64,000 nt of DNA from Hermatobates lingyangjiaoensis. Taxonomy: Eukaryota > Arthropoda > Insecta > Hemiptera > Hermatobatidae. Every line of letters starts with the position of its first letter. The first letter of the stretch is position 1. This document shows, piece by piece, positions 1 through 14,861 of this stretch. A program made the translations under genes and the position numbers. The stretch is taken from positions 531,501-595,500 of the forward strand of contig JAPFBL010000070.1 of NCBI GenBank assembly GCA_026182355.1, given 5' to 3'. A model generated the notes under the pieces. It was not told where the DNA came from, searched no databases, and worked only from the letters and a program-made list of their open reading frames with translations.

Positions 1-536
1 TGCCTAGTTAATTAGTAGGCTGAGTATGTTATGTTAGAAATATATTTTATTTTTAATACTATAAAAATACACCGTCTTATCTCATATAATTTCTTCATGC
101 ATCCTCCGCTTTTGGAACTCGTCCATTAACTAGATCACATTAATTTCATTGTGATTATCACTTCAAGATCTGGCTTCTAGTAATTAGTCAGTGAGATTAA
201 TCTAAAACTGAGAAGTTGGCAGTATTTTTACTTTTTTACAATTTGTGTACTCAATTTCATCCAATACTAGATAATTACTGTAAAATTGTATAATGCGTAC
301 ATACAAGACAGCAAAACTCCGGAAATCACTCCTCTTAGGATACACAAGAACACATCTCACACTATACACTACGTAGAGACACTCACACAATTGACTAAAA
401 TTAATTAAAAGAAAACAATTATGGAATGTTTTACACATTAGAGATAGTCTACAAAATAATTCTATGAACCACATTTTCATATAAAGTTATAACTTACCGA
501 GATAATATTTTTTTTAGTGTGACATTATTTTCTCAC
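1..536 (-). other. Intron after exon 7, no recognised content
   Basis: AT-rich sequence following the exon 7 donor. I looked for a TM8 exon and found none. The antisense frame at 202-480 has no family features. Confidence 0.5.
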
Positions 537-749
537 CTGAAAAAAGGTAACAGCATAGAATATAGTGATATAGATTCCTGCAAATTGTTGGAAGAAAAAG
601 AAAGAAATAAGAATGAAGAAAGGTTTGTAGGTCGTGGGTCTGCACAGAGCTGAGAGCAGTCTGGAGAAGAGGTCACTCTCCTGCGACTTGTTCTTCTTCA
701 ACTCAACCTCTTTCTCCAGCACTGACAGCTGCCTTTCAGCGCTTCCCAT
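537..749 (-). CDS. Transporter exon 7 (large loop, TM7)
   Basis: Acceptor ttctttgcag at 750, donor TTTCAG|gtgaga at 537. It has exactly 71 codons in phase 0. A charged loop (VLEKEVELKKNKS) is followed by RPTTYKP and a hydrophobic TM7 with QQFAGIYITIFYAV. The next exon, with TM8, should begin left of the window; none was recognised in 1-524. Confidence 0.88.
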
Positions 750-2696
750 CTGCAAAGAAAACCTCAACTGCAAAACAACATTTCATATCTTCACAGCTGA
801 AATGTAGCTAAAGACAACCTAATGATATCTTCAATAGAACCATACTCTGCTCCTTTGTTATTTACTTTGTCATCTACAAGTTAGTATCAGGGCTCTTTGA
901 GAGGAAAAGAATGTACTGGTGCAAGATCTCTCCTGGGCCTCCCTTCCCTACACTGGTCAAATCGAGATCATTCACTTGCACTATACGTTCTGAGTAATAA
1001 AGAATCTTCTTATATGATCTGCGGGTTTATAAAGTCAAATAAAAGACTCAAAGTTGATTTAAATTTTATAAAACAATTATAATTCATAAATGATTAATAA
1101 CTTCATTTAAGTACTCTCAGTTCAAATTGATATACTTTATTTATTATAGGTTTTCATAGCCTCCCGTTTTTTATAATTTACTTGATATAATGTCCATTAT
1201 TTCAGTATTTTTTTTTCATTTTCCCATTAAAAAATAGTCAAAAAGGAGCCAACTTACAGGAAAATGCAAACCAGGAATTTTAATACTAATCGCATAAAAA
1301 GAAATGAAATTTGATAAAGTTGGATCGAAAAATGGCAACCTGGAAACACTGTAGAAAAGGAGTAATAAGGAGTAAAGGTTATGACAGTGCACTCTCATTC
1401 CCTTTCTTCTTAGATTCAGCAATAAAAAAATGTATGCATAATTTCCCATTCCAAGTTTTAACTTTGATATTGATGTGCCTCCTAGACTCTTATGAGCCCT
1501 AGTGCGGCGCACCAGCTGCACCCCCTTCTTGTGGAGGCAATTAATACTCTACATTCAAATAATAACTTTACAATGGTTTCGAAATAAAAAAAAAATAGAA
1601 TATAAAACAGAAATGTGCCAGTTAAGAATGAAGAATGTTTTTGTTGATATACCTTTGTTTCGAAGCGACTGAGATACTTGAGAGAGTGCAAGGCCTTTTC
1701 TTTCTTGCCTTTAGAAAGGAGGAAGACAGGGCTTTCAGGAGACCAGATGTACATGACGACCAAGGGAATGACAGCGTAGGCGATTGAAATCCAAGCGACG
1801 GTGCGCCAGTGAAGGAATGCTCCTTTTATGTAGACAAACAACATGCCTGCGGAACACTTCCAGTATTAGAATATTAACGTCTTAGTCCCCTGCTAACCAT
1901 CATCTACAGACTGTATTGCAAAATTACCTAAAAACATTCATAACACCGCAGACAAGTAACTTAATAACAGACTCAGAACTTTTATTCATTTGTGTATATG
2001 ATTTAAAAATGTTTGAGTTCTATAAATTAATTGCATATATTAGATTAAACTTTCTGAATAATAAGGTTAAAAATATGCATTTGTTAGCGTACCCAGAAAT
2101 AGCAGTGATCCCTAAGTAAATGGTCTATTTAATAAATTACTTAGAATCCTCTAAAAATATCAGACTGTCGATGTGTTTCTCTATTTCGTGTATGTTTAGT
2201 TTATATCTAGACTTCTGTAAAAGAGACAAAATTCAGACCAATTTATGTTTTTTTTTTCAAATTCTTTATATATATATATATATATATATAAAAAGATCGA
2301 TATATAGAAAATGGTCGATGTGGACCGAAACATGTTGGTTTACAAAAATAAAAATTTCGGAGAATTAATATATCTAGTCCCGAACTCATGGAAGCCAGAG
2401 GTCAGAAGATGGAAAAATTAACTCGAAAAGGTGTGAAATTAGAAATAGGCATAAGTTTTAATAAAACTTGTATAGATGAAGGCCTGCTCCTCAAATACAC
2501 TAATATATATCAAACCAAAATATGAAATGAAAAAAAAAAAGACTAAGATCTCTCAACCGTAATAAGTGGTCTTCGTCAGCGTCAAAACCCAACTGACAAT
2601 GACCACTTGTTATGGTTGATAGATCTTAGTCGTTTTTTCTCCATTTCAATTATGGTTTGATCATTGATTGTTATTTCACGTGTTTATGTGAAATCT

Positions 2697-2737
<41 letters not shown>

Positions 2738-4096
2738 TTGTAAAAGACGAGCCAATCCCTGTTACGTATTACTTTGGGCACTTCTTATTGGTTGTGGGTG
2801 TTTATTCGTTGAACACGTTTCTCCTTAGCACACTCCGTCTGCTCGGCCGCCTCAGCCTTCACTCCGGGAGAGGGCTCGCAGTCCCTACTTAATTTTCCAA
2901 TAGAGTTGGATGAAGGTCTTGGCGTCCTGGCTTGGAAGTGTACCTCGTCGAACTCGGTGTTTACTATGGGCTTAGTGGATTTCATTAGATACTGGTTGTT
3001 GGTGTTTTCTGTAAATTCTATTGATGTGGGTGTATGTAGACCTTTTCCCCGTCGGTTTCTTAACACGCTTGGCTGCATCCGCCGTCCTTCCTGGAGAGGG
3101 CTCGCAGTCCCTACTTTAATTTCACAGAGGGCAGGAATGGCATAGGCGTCCTCACGCAGAAGAGTTCCTCGTAAGAATCTGGTCCGGGCTATGGGCATTA
3201 TGATTTGAAGTTGAAGTTGAGTGTGTGTGGCGTTTGTCATTAGACCCCTTTACTGCAGTGTTTTCTTGAAGAATGCGTGGCGCCTTCCTCGTGTCGTTGC
3301 GACCGGTTTCGACCGTTCCTCGGTCATTCTCAAGCTGGTGGGTGTAGTTCCTGGCTGGATTGTGCGTTATTATATGTTGAATGCCAGATTAGATATTGTA
3401 AAAGACGAGCCGTCTTTTACAATATCTAATCTGGCATTCAACATATAATAACGCACAATCCAGCCAGGAACTACACCCACCAGCTTGAGAATGACCGAGG
3501 AACGGTCGAAACCGGTCGCAACGACACGAGGAAGGCGCCACGCATTCTTCAAGAAAACACTGCAGTAAAGGGGTCTAATGACAAACGCCACACACACTCA
3601 ACTTCAACTTCAAATCATAATGCCCATAGCCCGGACCAGATTCTTACGAGGAACTCTTCTGCGTGAGGACGCCTATGCCATTCCTGCCCTCTGTGAAATT
3701 AAAGTAGGGACTGCGAGCCCTCTCCAGGAAGGACGGCGGATGCAGCCAAGCGTGTTAAGAAACCGACGGGGAAAAGGTCTACATACACCCACATCAATAG
3801 AATTTACAGAAAACACCAACAACCAGTATCTAATGAAATCCACTAAGCCCATAGTAAACACCGAGTTCGACGAGGTACACTTCCAAGCCAGGACGCCAAG
3901 ACCTTCATCCAACTCTATTGGAAAATTAAGTAGGGACTGCGAGCCCTCTCCCGGAGTGAAGGCTGAGGCGGCCGAGCAGACGGAGTGTGCTAAGGAGAAA
4001 CGTGTTCAACGAATAAACACCCACAACCAATAAGAAGTGCCCAAAGTAATACGTAACAGGGATTGGCTCGTCTTTTACAATATCTAATCTGGCATT

Positions 4097-4139
<43 letters not shown>

Positions 4140-5167
4140 ATTGTTAATTAACCCGAGAGATGCTGGTTGTTAATACTAAAATTATAAAAAATGAAGGGAA
4201 CCACCATAAACTAAAAATTTTAGAGGCTATATTAATTCAAAAACTGAAGCCTCGCCTAAATATTCAGGTCGAAAACAGTAGCCGTATTTTGAAGCTGTTT
4301 AGTTCACATCCAGAAACCCTTGCAGGTAGCGACTCAGGCCGAGAGGCCACTCACCCCACAGGATTAACGCCCACCATTTCTTAAACTTTATGGAGAACAA
4401 CCCCTTCTACCTTCTCCATGTCTATATAAACCAGATATTTCACCTTAGATCTTATTCACGTCCTGATGACGAATGTTGATCATTCGAAACATGTCGACCA
4501 TAGGAGATGTACTTTATTGTGTAGACGAAATAACGAGAGTGTTATTTAGAAAAATTGAGAAACTTGTTAAGAAACAGGTATCAGCTAAATTTGGTGTCAT
4601 TTTCAATAATGTGTGTGTCAAAGAAGGACTGCTACCAAAATTTACGAATATATATATATAAGCTTACGACTAAAGTGTGTATGAAAAGTTTGGGCCAGTT
4701 GATTTTTTTATTCCCCGAGCAACTCAGGAGATCCTCCAGGACATTAGAGAAACTCTCTAAAAAGGTAACTAAGCGTGAAAATGGCATAAAATTTTTAGAA
4801 ACATGTTTGCAAGAAGGATTGCTACCAATCTTCACTAATATGTATATAATGTAAATACTAAACAGTCCAAACCGGACAGTTAAATAATTGAAAAATCAAC
4901 ACATAGAAGAAACTAAAAAACTTACTCGATCAATAATTCGAACTGAAGTTCGTCGTCAGGATGAGGGTAGAAGGGAAGAAGAAGAGGTACGTGCGTTCAC
5001 GTGTACCAGCTGAAGCCAACTCCACTGGTACATGGATTTGCCTTCCACTAGTACACGTGAACGCACGTACCTCTTCTTCTTCCCTTCTACTCTCTTCCTG
5101 ACGACGAACTTCAGTCGAAATATTGATCGAGTAAGTTTTCTCGTTTCTTGTATGTGTTGTCTTTTTC

Positions 5168-5212
<45 letters not shown>

Positions 5213-8200
5213 TATCATTAAATTGACAAATAGAAAGGACAAAAAAGAATCGCGATTCTCGATCATTTCGACTTTATTACCGTCTTTAGGAGAAGAGAAG
5301 AAGAAAAGGAGAAAAAACACAGGAGTGGAGGAGGTGAGGACGCGTCCACCTACCGATACAAAGTCGGTCGAATATATATATATATATTAACAACTATACA
5401 TAGATTATTTTTATAATAAAGATTTCTAAAGCTTGATGTGTTAATTTATAAGATAACCTTTTTCAAATTAGTCTGAGTGGGCATTTGTTGAGTTCGTATT
5501 TATTCTATACACCTAGCGCAGACGAGGGGTCAGTTTTTATTTTTTTTTTAATATTTAACTTACCGAGAGAAGTCATCGATGGCCCAGTGCAAATAAGGGA
5601 CCCTCTCAGATCAGGTCTAGCCACTTCAGTGATGTAAACAATAGCAGGACTTGGTCCCATGGCTGCAACAAATAAGTCTTATGATAAACCTGTATTAAAA
5701 GGCAAAGTCTTTACTATATGCAAATAATTTTATATTTTGAAAATTCACATAAGAATTCATTTAAAAAAAAGTTCTTTTAAAAAAATTATGATGAAATCAT
5801 GTTGATATTTTAGGTTAGGTTGCAATAGTAGTCCCACACAAAAAGAGGTGATATTTTTAAAAGAACACATTGCTAAGGATGCGATAAATATGTTTCATTT
5901 ATATTTTCTTCTATTGAATGTCCTTTTGTATATCATACGGTCAAACATTCTGTTGAGAAACAATCTTATTGAAGCAAAAATATTTTTTATTTTATAAATT
6001 TCATATAATTATATTAATTATGTATGAGTTACCAATGGCAAATCCTGTCAGGAACCTTCCTAAATAAAGCATCTGAATGTCTTGAGCCGAGGCAATAAGA
6101 ATCCAACCGAATACATAAGGCACAGCAGCTACCTGCAAAAGCAAATTATTATCAATTTTGAGAAATATAGCCTAACTAATTTAATTTTAGAACATTTTTA
6201 CTAAAACTAAAAATACAAGACAGTAGTCGTTTTGCGTTCTGTTTCTTATAGTTTGGCACACTGATTGTAGCCATGAGTCATTTAGAAGCCTTGGCCATCG
6301 GAGATTCCAACTTGATCAAAGGCACAGTTCGAGAATGCAGAGTTGTTTTGGGATAATCCAGTGTTTTCTGTGGCCAGTGGCGTAGCAACTATTTCTGCCC
6401 CCCCGCCCCCTTATAATGGCCGTTGATAATCCATTAACCTTCAAAATTCCAGAAAGTCCCCATAATATGTCTTTTCATAGAATTACAATCAAAGATCTAA
6501 TTTTAGACTGCTGTTATTTATCCTAGACTTCAATCTTATTACAATACTCTTATACAGTTGTCATAAAAGAAAACAAAAGATTATTCAAAACAAAAATGAA
6601 TAATTCAAATCACAAAAAAAAATTGTTAAATTAATTAACTGGCTATGCAAACAATTATAATCATGGATTTGTAACTTTCAACCCCTTTAAAAAATTAGTT
6701 TTGAAAAATTTAAAATAAATTTATTTTTCATTTTTAATATTATGCTTGAAAAATCCGTTTTAAAACAGTATTACACACACAAAAATATAAAAACAATAAT
6801 GACCATAAAAACTCATTTTTGTACCAAATTACATGTCTTTTGTTGGCTTTTTATTATTTGAATTTGTTTATATTTTATATTTTACCTCCCTAAAAATACC
6901 AGCCCCCTCCTTGCTACGCCAGTGAGGGTGACAGAGAGTGTAGAACAGGGGTCTCAAACATGCAGCCTACCAATAGTTACATTTTTACTGATTAAATTCA
7001 CTAAAATGCTGCTGGTTGCGTTTACTAACTTCTTTTTTAAAAAAATGCAAAAATATTGTTATCACACTAGATTAAGCAAATAAGTATGAAATATTAGATT
7101 CATCTCCCATATCTGAATTCATTAAAAAAAAAAGTTAAACCAAAATGTCTAAAAGAATATACAGATGTTTTGAATTCAGCAATTTGATTTCAGTTTTAAA
7201 GACTTTCATGTACAAGTGCCACAATTTCAACACCATTTGAAAATATCCTGAAGCAAAAATATGCAGAAGGAAATATTCCAGAATTTTACAAATATCTTCC
7301 GCTTTGAAAGGTTTTTTAAGTTATTCTCTGCTACCGCCATGATTTTAAGAATGTTTGTAACTATATATGTATGTGGATAGTTTTCCTGATCCATGAAGAT
7401 TAAAATGTCTGCACTGAGATCACAGCTTACTGATAAACATTTGTTCATCACTGAGATTGATTTCTGATATAATTTGAGATTTCTGAAAAATTGAAGCCTA
7501 ATATTGGTGACGACTGAAAACGCTACCAGATGAGTAGTCAAAACAAAATCTGACGGATACTGTTTGACTGATACACAATTATTAATTACAGGCTCTGGAT
7601 GATAAATAGATTATTTAAATACTAAATTTATTTTTTCTTCTTATGATTATTACAGATTATGTTCGATTGAATAACATTTATAACAAACTTGTTATTTTTA
7701 TTTAGGGCTACTTTTTATCATTGTGATTATGTGGCTCTCGGGTTACTGTAAAAGTCCTCATTCAGCCCCAAGGGTATTCGATTTTGAGAAACCAGGCGCA
7801 GAATATAAAAATATGGGACTCCCAGGTCAAGGCTCTGATAAACTGGATTCGTGCTTTTCGCGAGTTTACTGTAGCTGTTCACCGATCGGCTATTGACGAA
7901 ATCACGTACCACCATTAGCAGTATAAATACCATTATTTGTACCTTTATTTTTCAGATTTAGAAAATTCAGTATTTGATAGTTTCCTGAGATGGGGACAGG
8001 TTAGCTCAGTGGTTAACGTAATCACCTCAAAACAGGTAGATCCGGGGTTCTACCCACCAGGTCCTGGAGTTATTAACGCGGGAGGTGAATAAATCTGATC
8101 ACATCGTCCTTCGTAAAGGACATTAAATCGTCGCCCTCCGAGCCTGTAAGATGTCAGGTACTCGTTAAAGATCCCTAAATACACTCAAGTAAGCAAAATG

Positions 8201-11200
8201 AATGACTCCCAATGTAGAATGAACAGGTAATGTAGCCCGTCGATAACTAAAATGGATGCCAAATAATAAATGAGCCACACTTTCTACCTCTAGAACAACA
8301 CTAAGAAGTGAAAGCCTTATAAGTGTTGGTGTTGGAAAACAAACAGGTTTTAGTGAAAACCAGGAATATGCTTTGGTTAGAGCTCTGTGCGGGATTTTTG
8401 AATTGATTCCGATAAAAAGGTTGGATTTTTAAAACACACGTTCTATTGCGTATTGGAATCAAAACTGGTAAGTATGGAGCATCTCAAGATAAGACGAAAC
8501 ATGACAGTCAAGGACGAAGCTTGTAGTTCATTTGTAATGCATAGGTAGCTCATGCAGCTTCCTACAGCCACTAGCTGGAGTCACGTATGTCACCGACTAT
8601 AACAACAGACTAGTAGGTCCACTTTCCTGTCTTTTTTATAGGAACCTAAGAAAATCACCTGTTCGAGAGGACTGATTCGAAAATAATGACTTCGACGGAT
8701 GTGTATTTAATGGATGTCGACAGCCTTAAAACTTATCCTCTACAAGGAAATATTCAGGCTTTGAAAAAAGAATTGTGGACAAAAGTGTGTTGATTGTGAA
8801 ACAGGTTTATAGAGAAAAACAGAATGTTATACTCTTTTGAATCGAATAGTAGATAAAGAAAAAACCGTGTATGTTTTCATTTACGGGATATCAACGCCAA
8901 CAATTTATCACATCAGTCAACTACAAACTAACTCAAGTACTGTCTGTCCATAGACGAAAGGCATCATAGCATAATATCTGTAACTATTTTGTTATTATAA
9001 GGCATACCAGAAGGCCAAGTTAGTTCAGTGGTTAATGTACTCGACTCTGAACTCATAGGTCCGGGGTTTGATACTCACCTGGCCCTCGATTTATTCACGT
9101 GGGAGGTGAATAAATCTCAGCACGTTGTACCTCGGAGCGGACGTTAAGACGTCGTTCCCAAGCCTGTACGATGTCAGGAACTCGTTAAAGAACCCTAATC
9201 TTAAATACACCTGAGTTAGGCAAAATTTTGGAATCCTAATAGAGAATTAACAAGTGGTCTGGCTGGCCCATTACTTAAATGGGTACTAAATAATAAATGA
9301 GCCACAATTTCCACCCCTAGATCGCACTAAAAGGTGAAAGCCTTATAAGTGTGGGCTTTGAAAAACAAACATTATAAGGAGTACCTAAGGATTTCGGCCA
9401 TAACGCTCACTAATTAAGGACCTTGATCGAGATTTGAACCTGTGCACTTCAGAACGAAAGACGACCAGATACCTGTTAGCCTACACCTGACCATTATGTA
9501 TTTTTGACTATACCTGGCAACATCTTTTCCACTGCTATCCTCCGCTAGAACTCCCAAGAGGGCCAATAACCTGACATATCAAGAAAAAAATAATACTTTG
9601 GAAATCCTGAGTAAGGTTATGTTAACAGAACATTACCTCTTCACCAGCATCCATATTCATACATCTTTGAAGCCAACATGATCCTTAATATATGAATTTC
9701 ATTAAAAAAATTACCTTGAATTTTTTTTTAATATTTATTTTAAATAGCGAGTAAATGCCACAGAATAACTGCTTACATACACGTGATGTTTATTATTGTT
9801 CCACTACATAATATTTAATATTATACTTAATATCTTTCTATCAATGAAAAAAAATTAATTCCTTAATTGTGCAATCTGTTATAGTGTGGTATATACTCAT
9901 TTTGGGGAAAGTTAGGGGAAAATTTGTATGGAGACATAATACTTTCCCCAGTAAGAGAAATTAACTTAACATGTTATATACTGTGTGACGAATGGTTTTT
10001 ATCTTTCTTTAATAAACTCCAATCAAGCAGAAATACTGCTGGATGGAAAAAGAAGCTCACAAATACTTGATCAGTATAAGCAGAGAGTAGATGTAGTAAA
10101 TGAAGAGTAATGATGCACGATCAGTGTTAAGAAGTTGACTGTTGGCGAGGATCAAAGTGTTTGTTCATTACAACTAATTTAGATAAGCTCTCTTTTATCT
10201 TCATTGATTGTAAGCAACTGTCAAGTTTAAGTGTCTCTTATGAACTTCTTTGCTACTTTAAATGTCACTTAAGAAATGTCAATAATTATTTCTCAGAAAC
10301 AACGTGACCCAATACCGACAGCCGTAATGAGCCAAACATCATTGAATACGATATAGCTTTGTCAATAATATATCTATACATTTATTTTGAACAAATATTG
10401 AAACATTAAAAATTATTTTTCAATTTTAGTAAAGCAACATTTTCCTTTTTGTTAAAAAGATACTTCAAGTAGATATCAGTAGTAGCTATGATGTAATATA
10501 TAGCAATATTTTTCATAATATATCTATTTAAGCAGGACTGTTTCAATAATTAACATTGATGTATGTACGCACGTATTTAGTATAACAAGATTTCATAATA
10601 AATATGTGAAAGAAAAATCAACATCTAAATCACAGCAAGAAATCAGAAATTAACTAACATCTTTCAACCGAAACAAGCAGCCTTCCACAGAGTAGAGTGA
10701 GTATCAGTTGGACTCTGACGAATACCAGTTGTTTCATTTGACAGATCGTCGTCAATGTTCTGATTTATTATTGTCTTAAGACATTGATACACATTTAGTA
10801 TGTATGCCACCAATTTACATCCAAATTTACACCGTTGTTATGATAGATATATCTATAATATGAAATTTCATACAATATAAAACAAAAACTGAAATTCCAT
10901 CATTTAGTTTTAAAAAAAAAAGTCAAATTTGTCTAAAGTTTCATAAACTGATATTCCAATATTCACCTGTCAATGACTACAAGCGTTCTTTACGATGTTT
11001 TGACATTAATGAAACAATGGAAGAATCAGCGAGATGGTTCATTTTATTCAATGGTATCTTGGCTGTCAACCATAATTAGTTCCAGAATTTTGGTCGACAA
11101 CCAAAATTAATTTTCAAATAAGAAATATATAAATTCCATAGTAGTGTATTTTTTTGTAAGAAATAATACGTAATAACCTATAATCCTATATTCGGGCACA

Positions 11201-14200
11201 ATTGGGTTTGGACGACTGTTTGAGTTACAAAATTAAGTTCGAATTCTAAGGGGCATAATTTTCTCGACACCTCTGTTCAAATTCCGATTTTTTGGAGTTC
11301 AAAAGTTATTCAAACACCGAGGTACCACTGTAAACAAACACTCTACCTGCCATTAATACATTCATCGTAATTACCTTTCGTTTGCCAGTGGGAAACAGAA
11401 CAATGGGCAGTAAAAGTCAGATAATATTAGAAATAAGTTTTATTTTTTTTTTTTTTTTTTTTAGGGAAGAAATAATAGATGGTTAATTTTTAATGGACTA
11501 ATTCATTTTTGTTTTTCTTAATTAAAACTTATACATAATCACATTTCCTCCTTTTTTTTTTGTTTTTAATTTTTCCCAAGTAAGTCATATCAAGAGTAGT
11601 TACTAATTTTTCGTAATTCAATCCTAAAATGGGTGAATATATAAAAATGAAAATAACCCCATAAATTAAAAAAAAAACCTGACACAATATTAAGACATAT
11701 CATAAAAACGGACGACTTTAGAAAAAATCTAAAATCACATTGATAATTAGAAAATTTGATTTTCTTCACCCTCTATTGAGAGTATTTTTTTTTTTGTTAT
11801 CTAAGATATCAGAATCCTGAGAAAATTATAAAAGTGCAAAAATGATGATGGAATTTTTTTATTCATTTTGATATTGATCTGTTAGTAATGCAGGAATACT
11901 TACTGATTGACAGTAAGCCTGATAGGAGCTATGCAAGCAGTTATGTGGTATTTACTCATGCTAGTGAGGAAAATATATTACATCTTCATCCACAAGGAAT
12001 TTATTTTACGACGCGTTTCAAACACTTAGTGTTCATCATCAAGCATATCTACAGAATAAAGACCAAAATTTATAAAAAACTTTTGAAGCAATAAAAAAGA
12101 AACAAAATTTTATCCAAAATAAAACAAAAGAAGTTACATTGTTTTTATTATTACAATTACAAAAGTTATAGGAGTTATAATATTACAACATTTTTATTCT
12201 TTTTGTTTTTAAATAGTAGATGTGCCTACTACCACATGTGGTAAAATAAATTCCTTGTAGTGAGGACGTAATATATTTCCCTAACTTACTGATTGGCTTT
12301 GCATTCATTTTTATCCACTGAAAGATCTTCTGATGTTTCATTCCAAGTTTTGTTAAAATTCCATTGTGCTAGTTAAATTAACAGTTAAAAGTTAATTAAC
12401 AGCAATTCATAAAAATCATTTTTTTTTTAAATTCATCTTTCATATATTTTTTATAGAAAGATAACTTTTTATCTACTTATTATTATATTATTTACTAGCA
12501 GACGTGCCCTTCTTAGACGGATATTTTACACAATATCAGAGATGATACGTGGTATTTCAAAATATTATTAGAAAAAGTATAAAATAGTAAAAAAATATAT
12601 TTATTAGTACAGTGCTAAAAAATAACACGTACAGTGTAAGTGCTTTTATAAAGAACTTAATTACTTACTTAATTACAAAGTAAGTAAGTGCTTCTGTATA
12701 CACCACATTAGTTTTTCTGTTCTTCAATTGCATGGAACAATAGAGAGTTGGAACCTCTGACTCTTGAGCAAGCAACACACAGTTGACCATGCGAAAAAAC
12801 ACTTGGTCTTACTCACTTCAATTCCTGCCGCAGACAGAGTTTGACTTTGCGACTTATTTACCGTCATTGCGAAACCGTTTAAATTGAAAGGGACAGCTGC
12901 TAGGTATCAATGGTATGCATGGTATAAACACTTACACCCCAGTACCACAATCAGTCATGATATCAGCCTCTATGACGTATCTGTACAAAGAACGAATTGA
13001 GAGTCGTGTTCCGTTGCACATTTTTCGGACACTCAAGTTTCATAACAGCATGATTGGTGCCCCTAATTTAAGTTTTAAGTCATGAACAGGCAGTCCAGAA
13101 GTAGTAAAGGAGTTAAGAAATTCAATTCGATAATGAACTGGTTCCTCATCACGAACCACTCTGTTTATTGACTTTTAAGTTCTTTTCTCAGCTTAGTAAT
13201 GTGGAAAAAACTTGTTTATTGATTATTCCTGTCTTCTCATTTGTAGGGGTGAGAATTGCTTGTTCACAAAACCAGTTCACAAAACCTGAATAGATGCCAA
13301 GTCTTGAACTTCGGGAAACATCTTTTCAATTATCTCTGGTTGGAAGCTTAAATGCAAATGAAATTGAAGTCAACTAACAATACCTGCTTGCTATATCCCT
13401 GTATATTTTCTGTGACAAATAAACATGTCTGTGAAGTTAGCTAAAGACAGCTTAAAAGTCCATAGCATCGCTTCTACGTTGAATGTTCAATCCATTCAAA
13501 GCTTAGATTTTAAGATAGCCATACACAAATCTAGTGTCAAAGTTTCAGCATGCTATTATGTCTCATGGTGGCTGAGTTTACTTTTGCTAAAATTTTGCGG
13601 ACAAACCAACAAACTGATAAACTGACAAACCGACAAACAGGCAAACATTTTTCTAATGGTGGATTCGGTTTCTGTAATGTATGAAACGTAAAGATAACTT
13701 GAAATTAGTGAGTTCTAAGCAAATGTAAGACACAACCTTTCTTTTGTTTTTTTGTTACATGTTATTTGTTAGATATTTTATTTGAATATTGAAAGAGAAA
13801 TATTATTAATATTTGTTGTCGTGTATGTATTGGTAATACAGGGTGTTATTAATGCCACACAATGGCATAAGGCCAACCTTAGCCTTTTCCTATTTGCTTA
13901 ATTTGTACTATTGACAAGTCTGTCTTTTCAAATAACAAAAAACAAACAGCTGTTAGTCTTTCTATTATATTGAATTCCTGTTCATAATTCTTATTATTTA
14001 TTTTTTCTTGTTCATACTTGTGTGAACCATAACAAACATGATGAATGTAACTTGTTAAAAACGTCTGTATAATGTATGTATAATGTATCATATTGTAATG
14101 TATGTATAATGTATCTGTGTATAATGTATGATAATATTTAGAACAACTGATGTAGAACCCACTGATTTGGCTCGCCGAAACAAACATGAGAATCAATAAA

Positions 14201-14621
14201 CAAAAGGGCTCAGAACCGGTTTTCTCTTAAACAGCACTGATGCCAAAATGATAAGAGTGAGAGTTTGGTGAAAATTACGGACACGTATTTTCAAGCCAGA
14301 TTACAACATGTAGAGTTGTTGAATTTCATTCTAAGATTGAAGACCTAGGTTCAAATATAGCTTACATGATTTTTGCTTTGCATAGAATGTTTTATTATTG
14401 CTTAATGATAGAATAAAGAAGTAGATGGAATTAATTACCCTGATGGTATTCAGTCTTCCAATCCAGTCGACAAGGAAGCCTGTTAGAAGAGCCCCTACTG
14501 GAACCACGAGGACTGCCAAACTAGCTGAAAAAACCCATGTACTTCAATTAGCATGTCGTTAAATTCACAAACACTAACGCAATCAGGTTATACTTAATCA
14601 GGTGTGGCCCCCAGCTAGCTA

Positions 14622-14661
<40 letters not shown>

Positions 14662-14816
14662 TGTATGTTTGTCTGTCCGAAAATATGTATGTGTGTGTGA
14701 GAGAGAGAGAGAGATAGATAGATGGAAAGATAGAGAGAGAGAGAGAGAAGGAAAGAGAGAGTGAGAGAGAAACATAGTGTGCTTGTATGTGTTTATGTGT
14801 GAGAATGAGAGAGAGT

Positions 14817-14861
<45 letters not shown>

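Larger units (their letters stand above)
2738..4080. repeat. Perfect palindrome, 670-bp arms, 3-nt centre
   Basis: Arms 2738-3407 and 3411-4080 pair with a constant coordinate sum of 6818, so there is no indel. The two 151-residue frames encoded in them (3240-2785 minus, 3578-4033 plus) are identical. Each arm carries a hammerhead-like motif. The same 38-bp segment beginning 'cgtcttttacaatatctaat' occurs at the centre and again just past the right end (to about 4101), so each arm is bounded by a direct repeat. (TA)n flanks both sides. I read it as two PLE terminal-repeat units inserted head-to-head, or a fold-back artefact of the assembly. Confidence 0.85.

Noticed and set aside
1..524. A TM8 exon of the transporter
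   Set aside because: No frame on the minus strand shows the expected TM8 or following GRR-like loop; the next exon is probably outside the window.
3221..3597. Two 75-codon frames at the palindrome centre
   Set aside because: They read through the mirror axis and are mirror copies of each other; no independent evidence for coding.
7227..7541. 104-codon minus frame
   Set aside because: The plus strand of the same bases encodes a recognisable hAT C-terminus; the minus frame is its shadow.
7990..8060. Functional tRNA gene
   Set aside because: Boxes A and B are present but the anticodon arm and acceptor stem do not fold, and the sequence continues into a repeated body; it is a SINE head.
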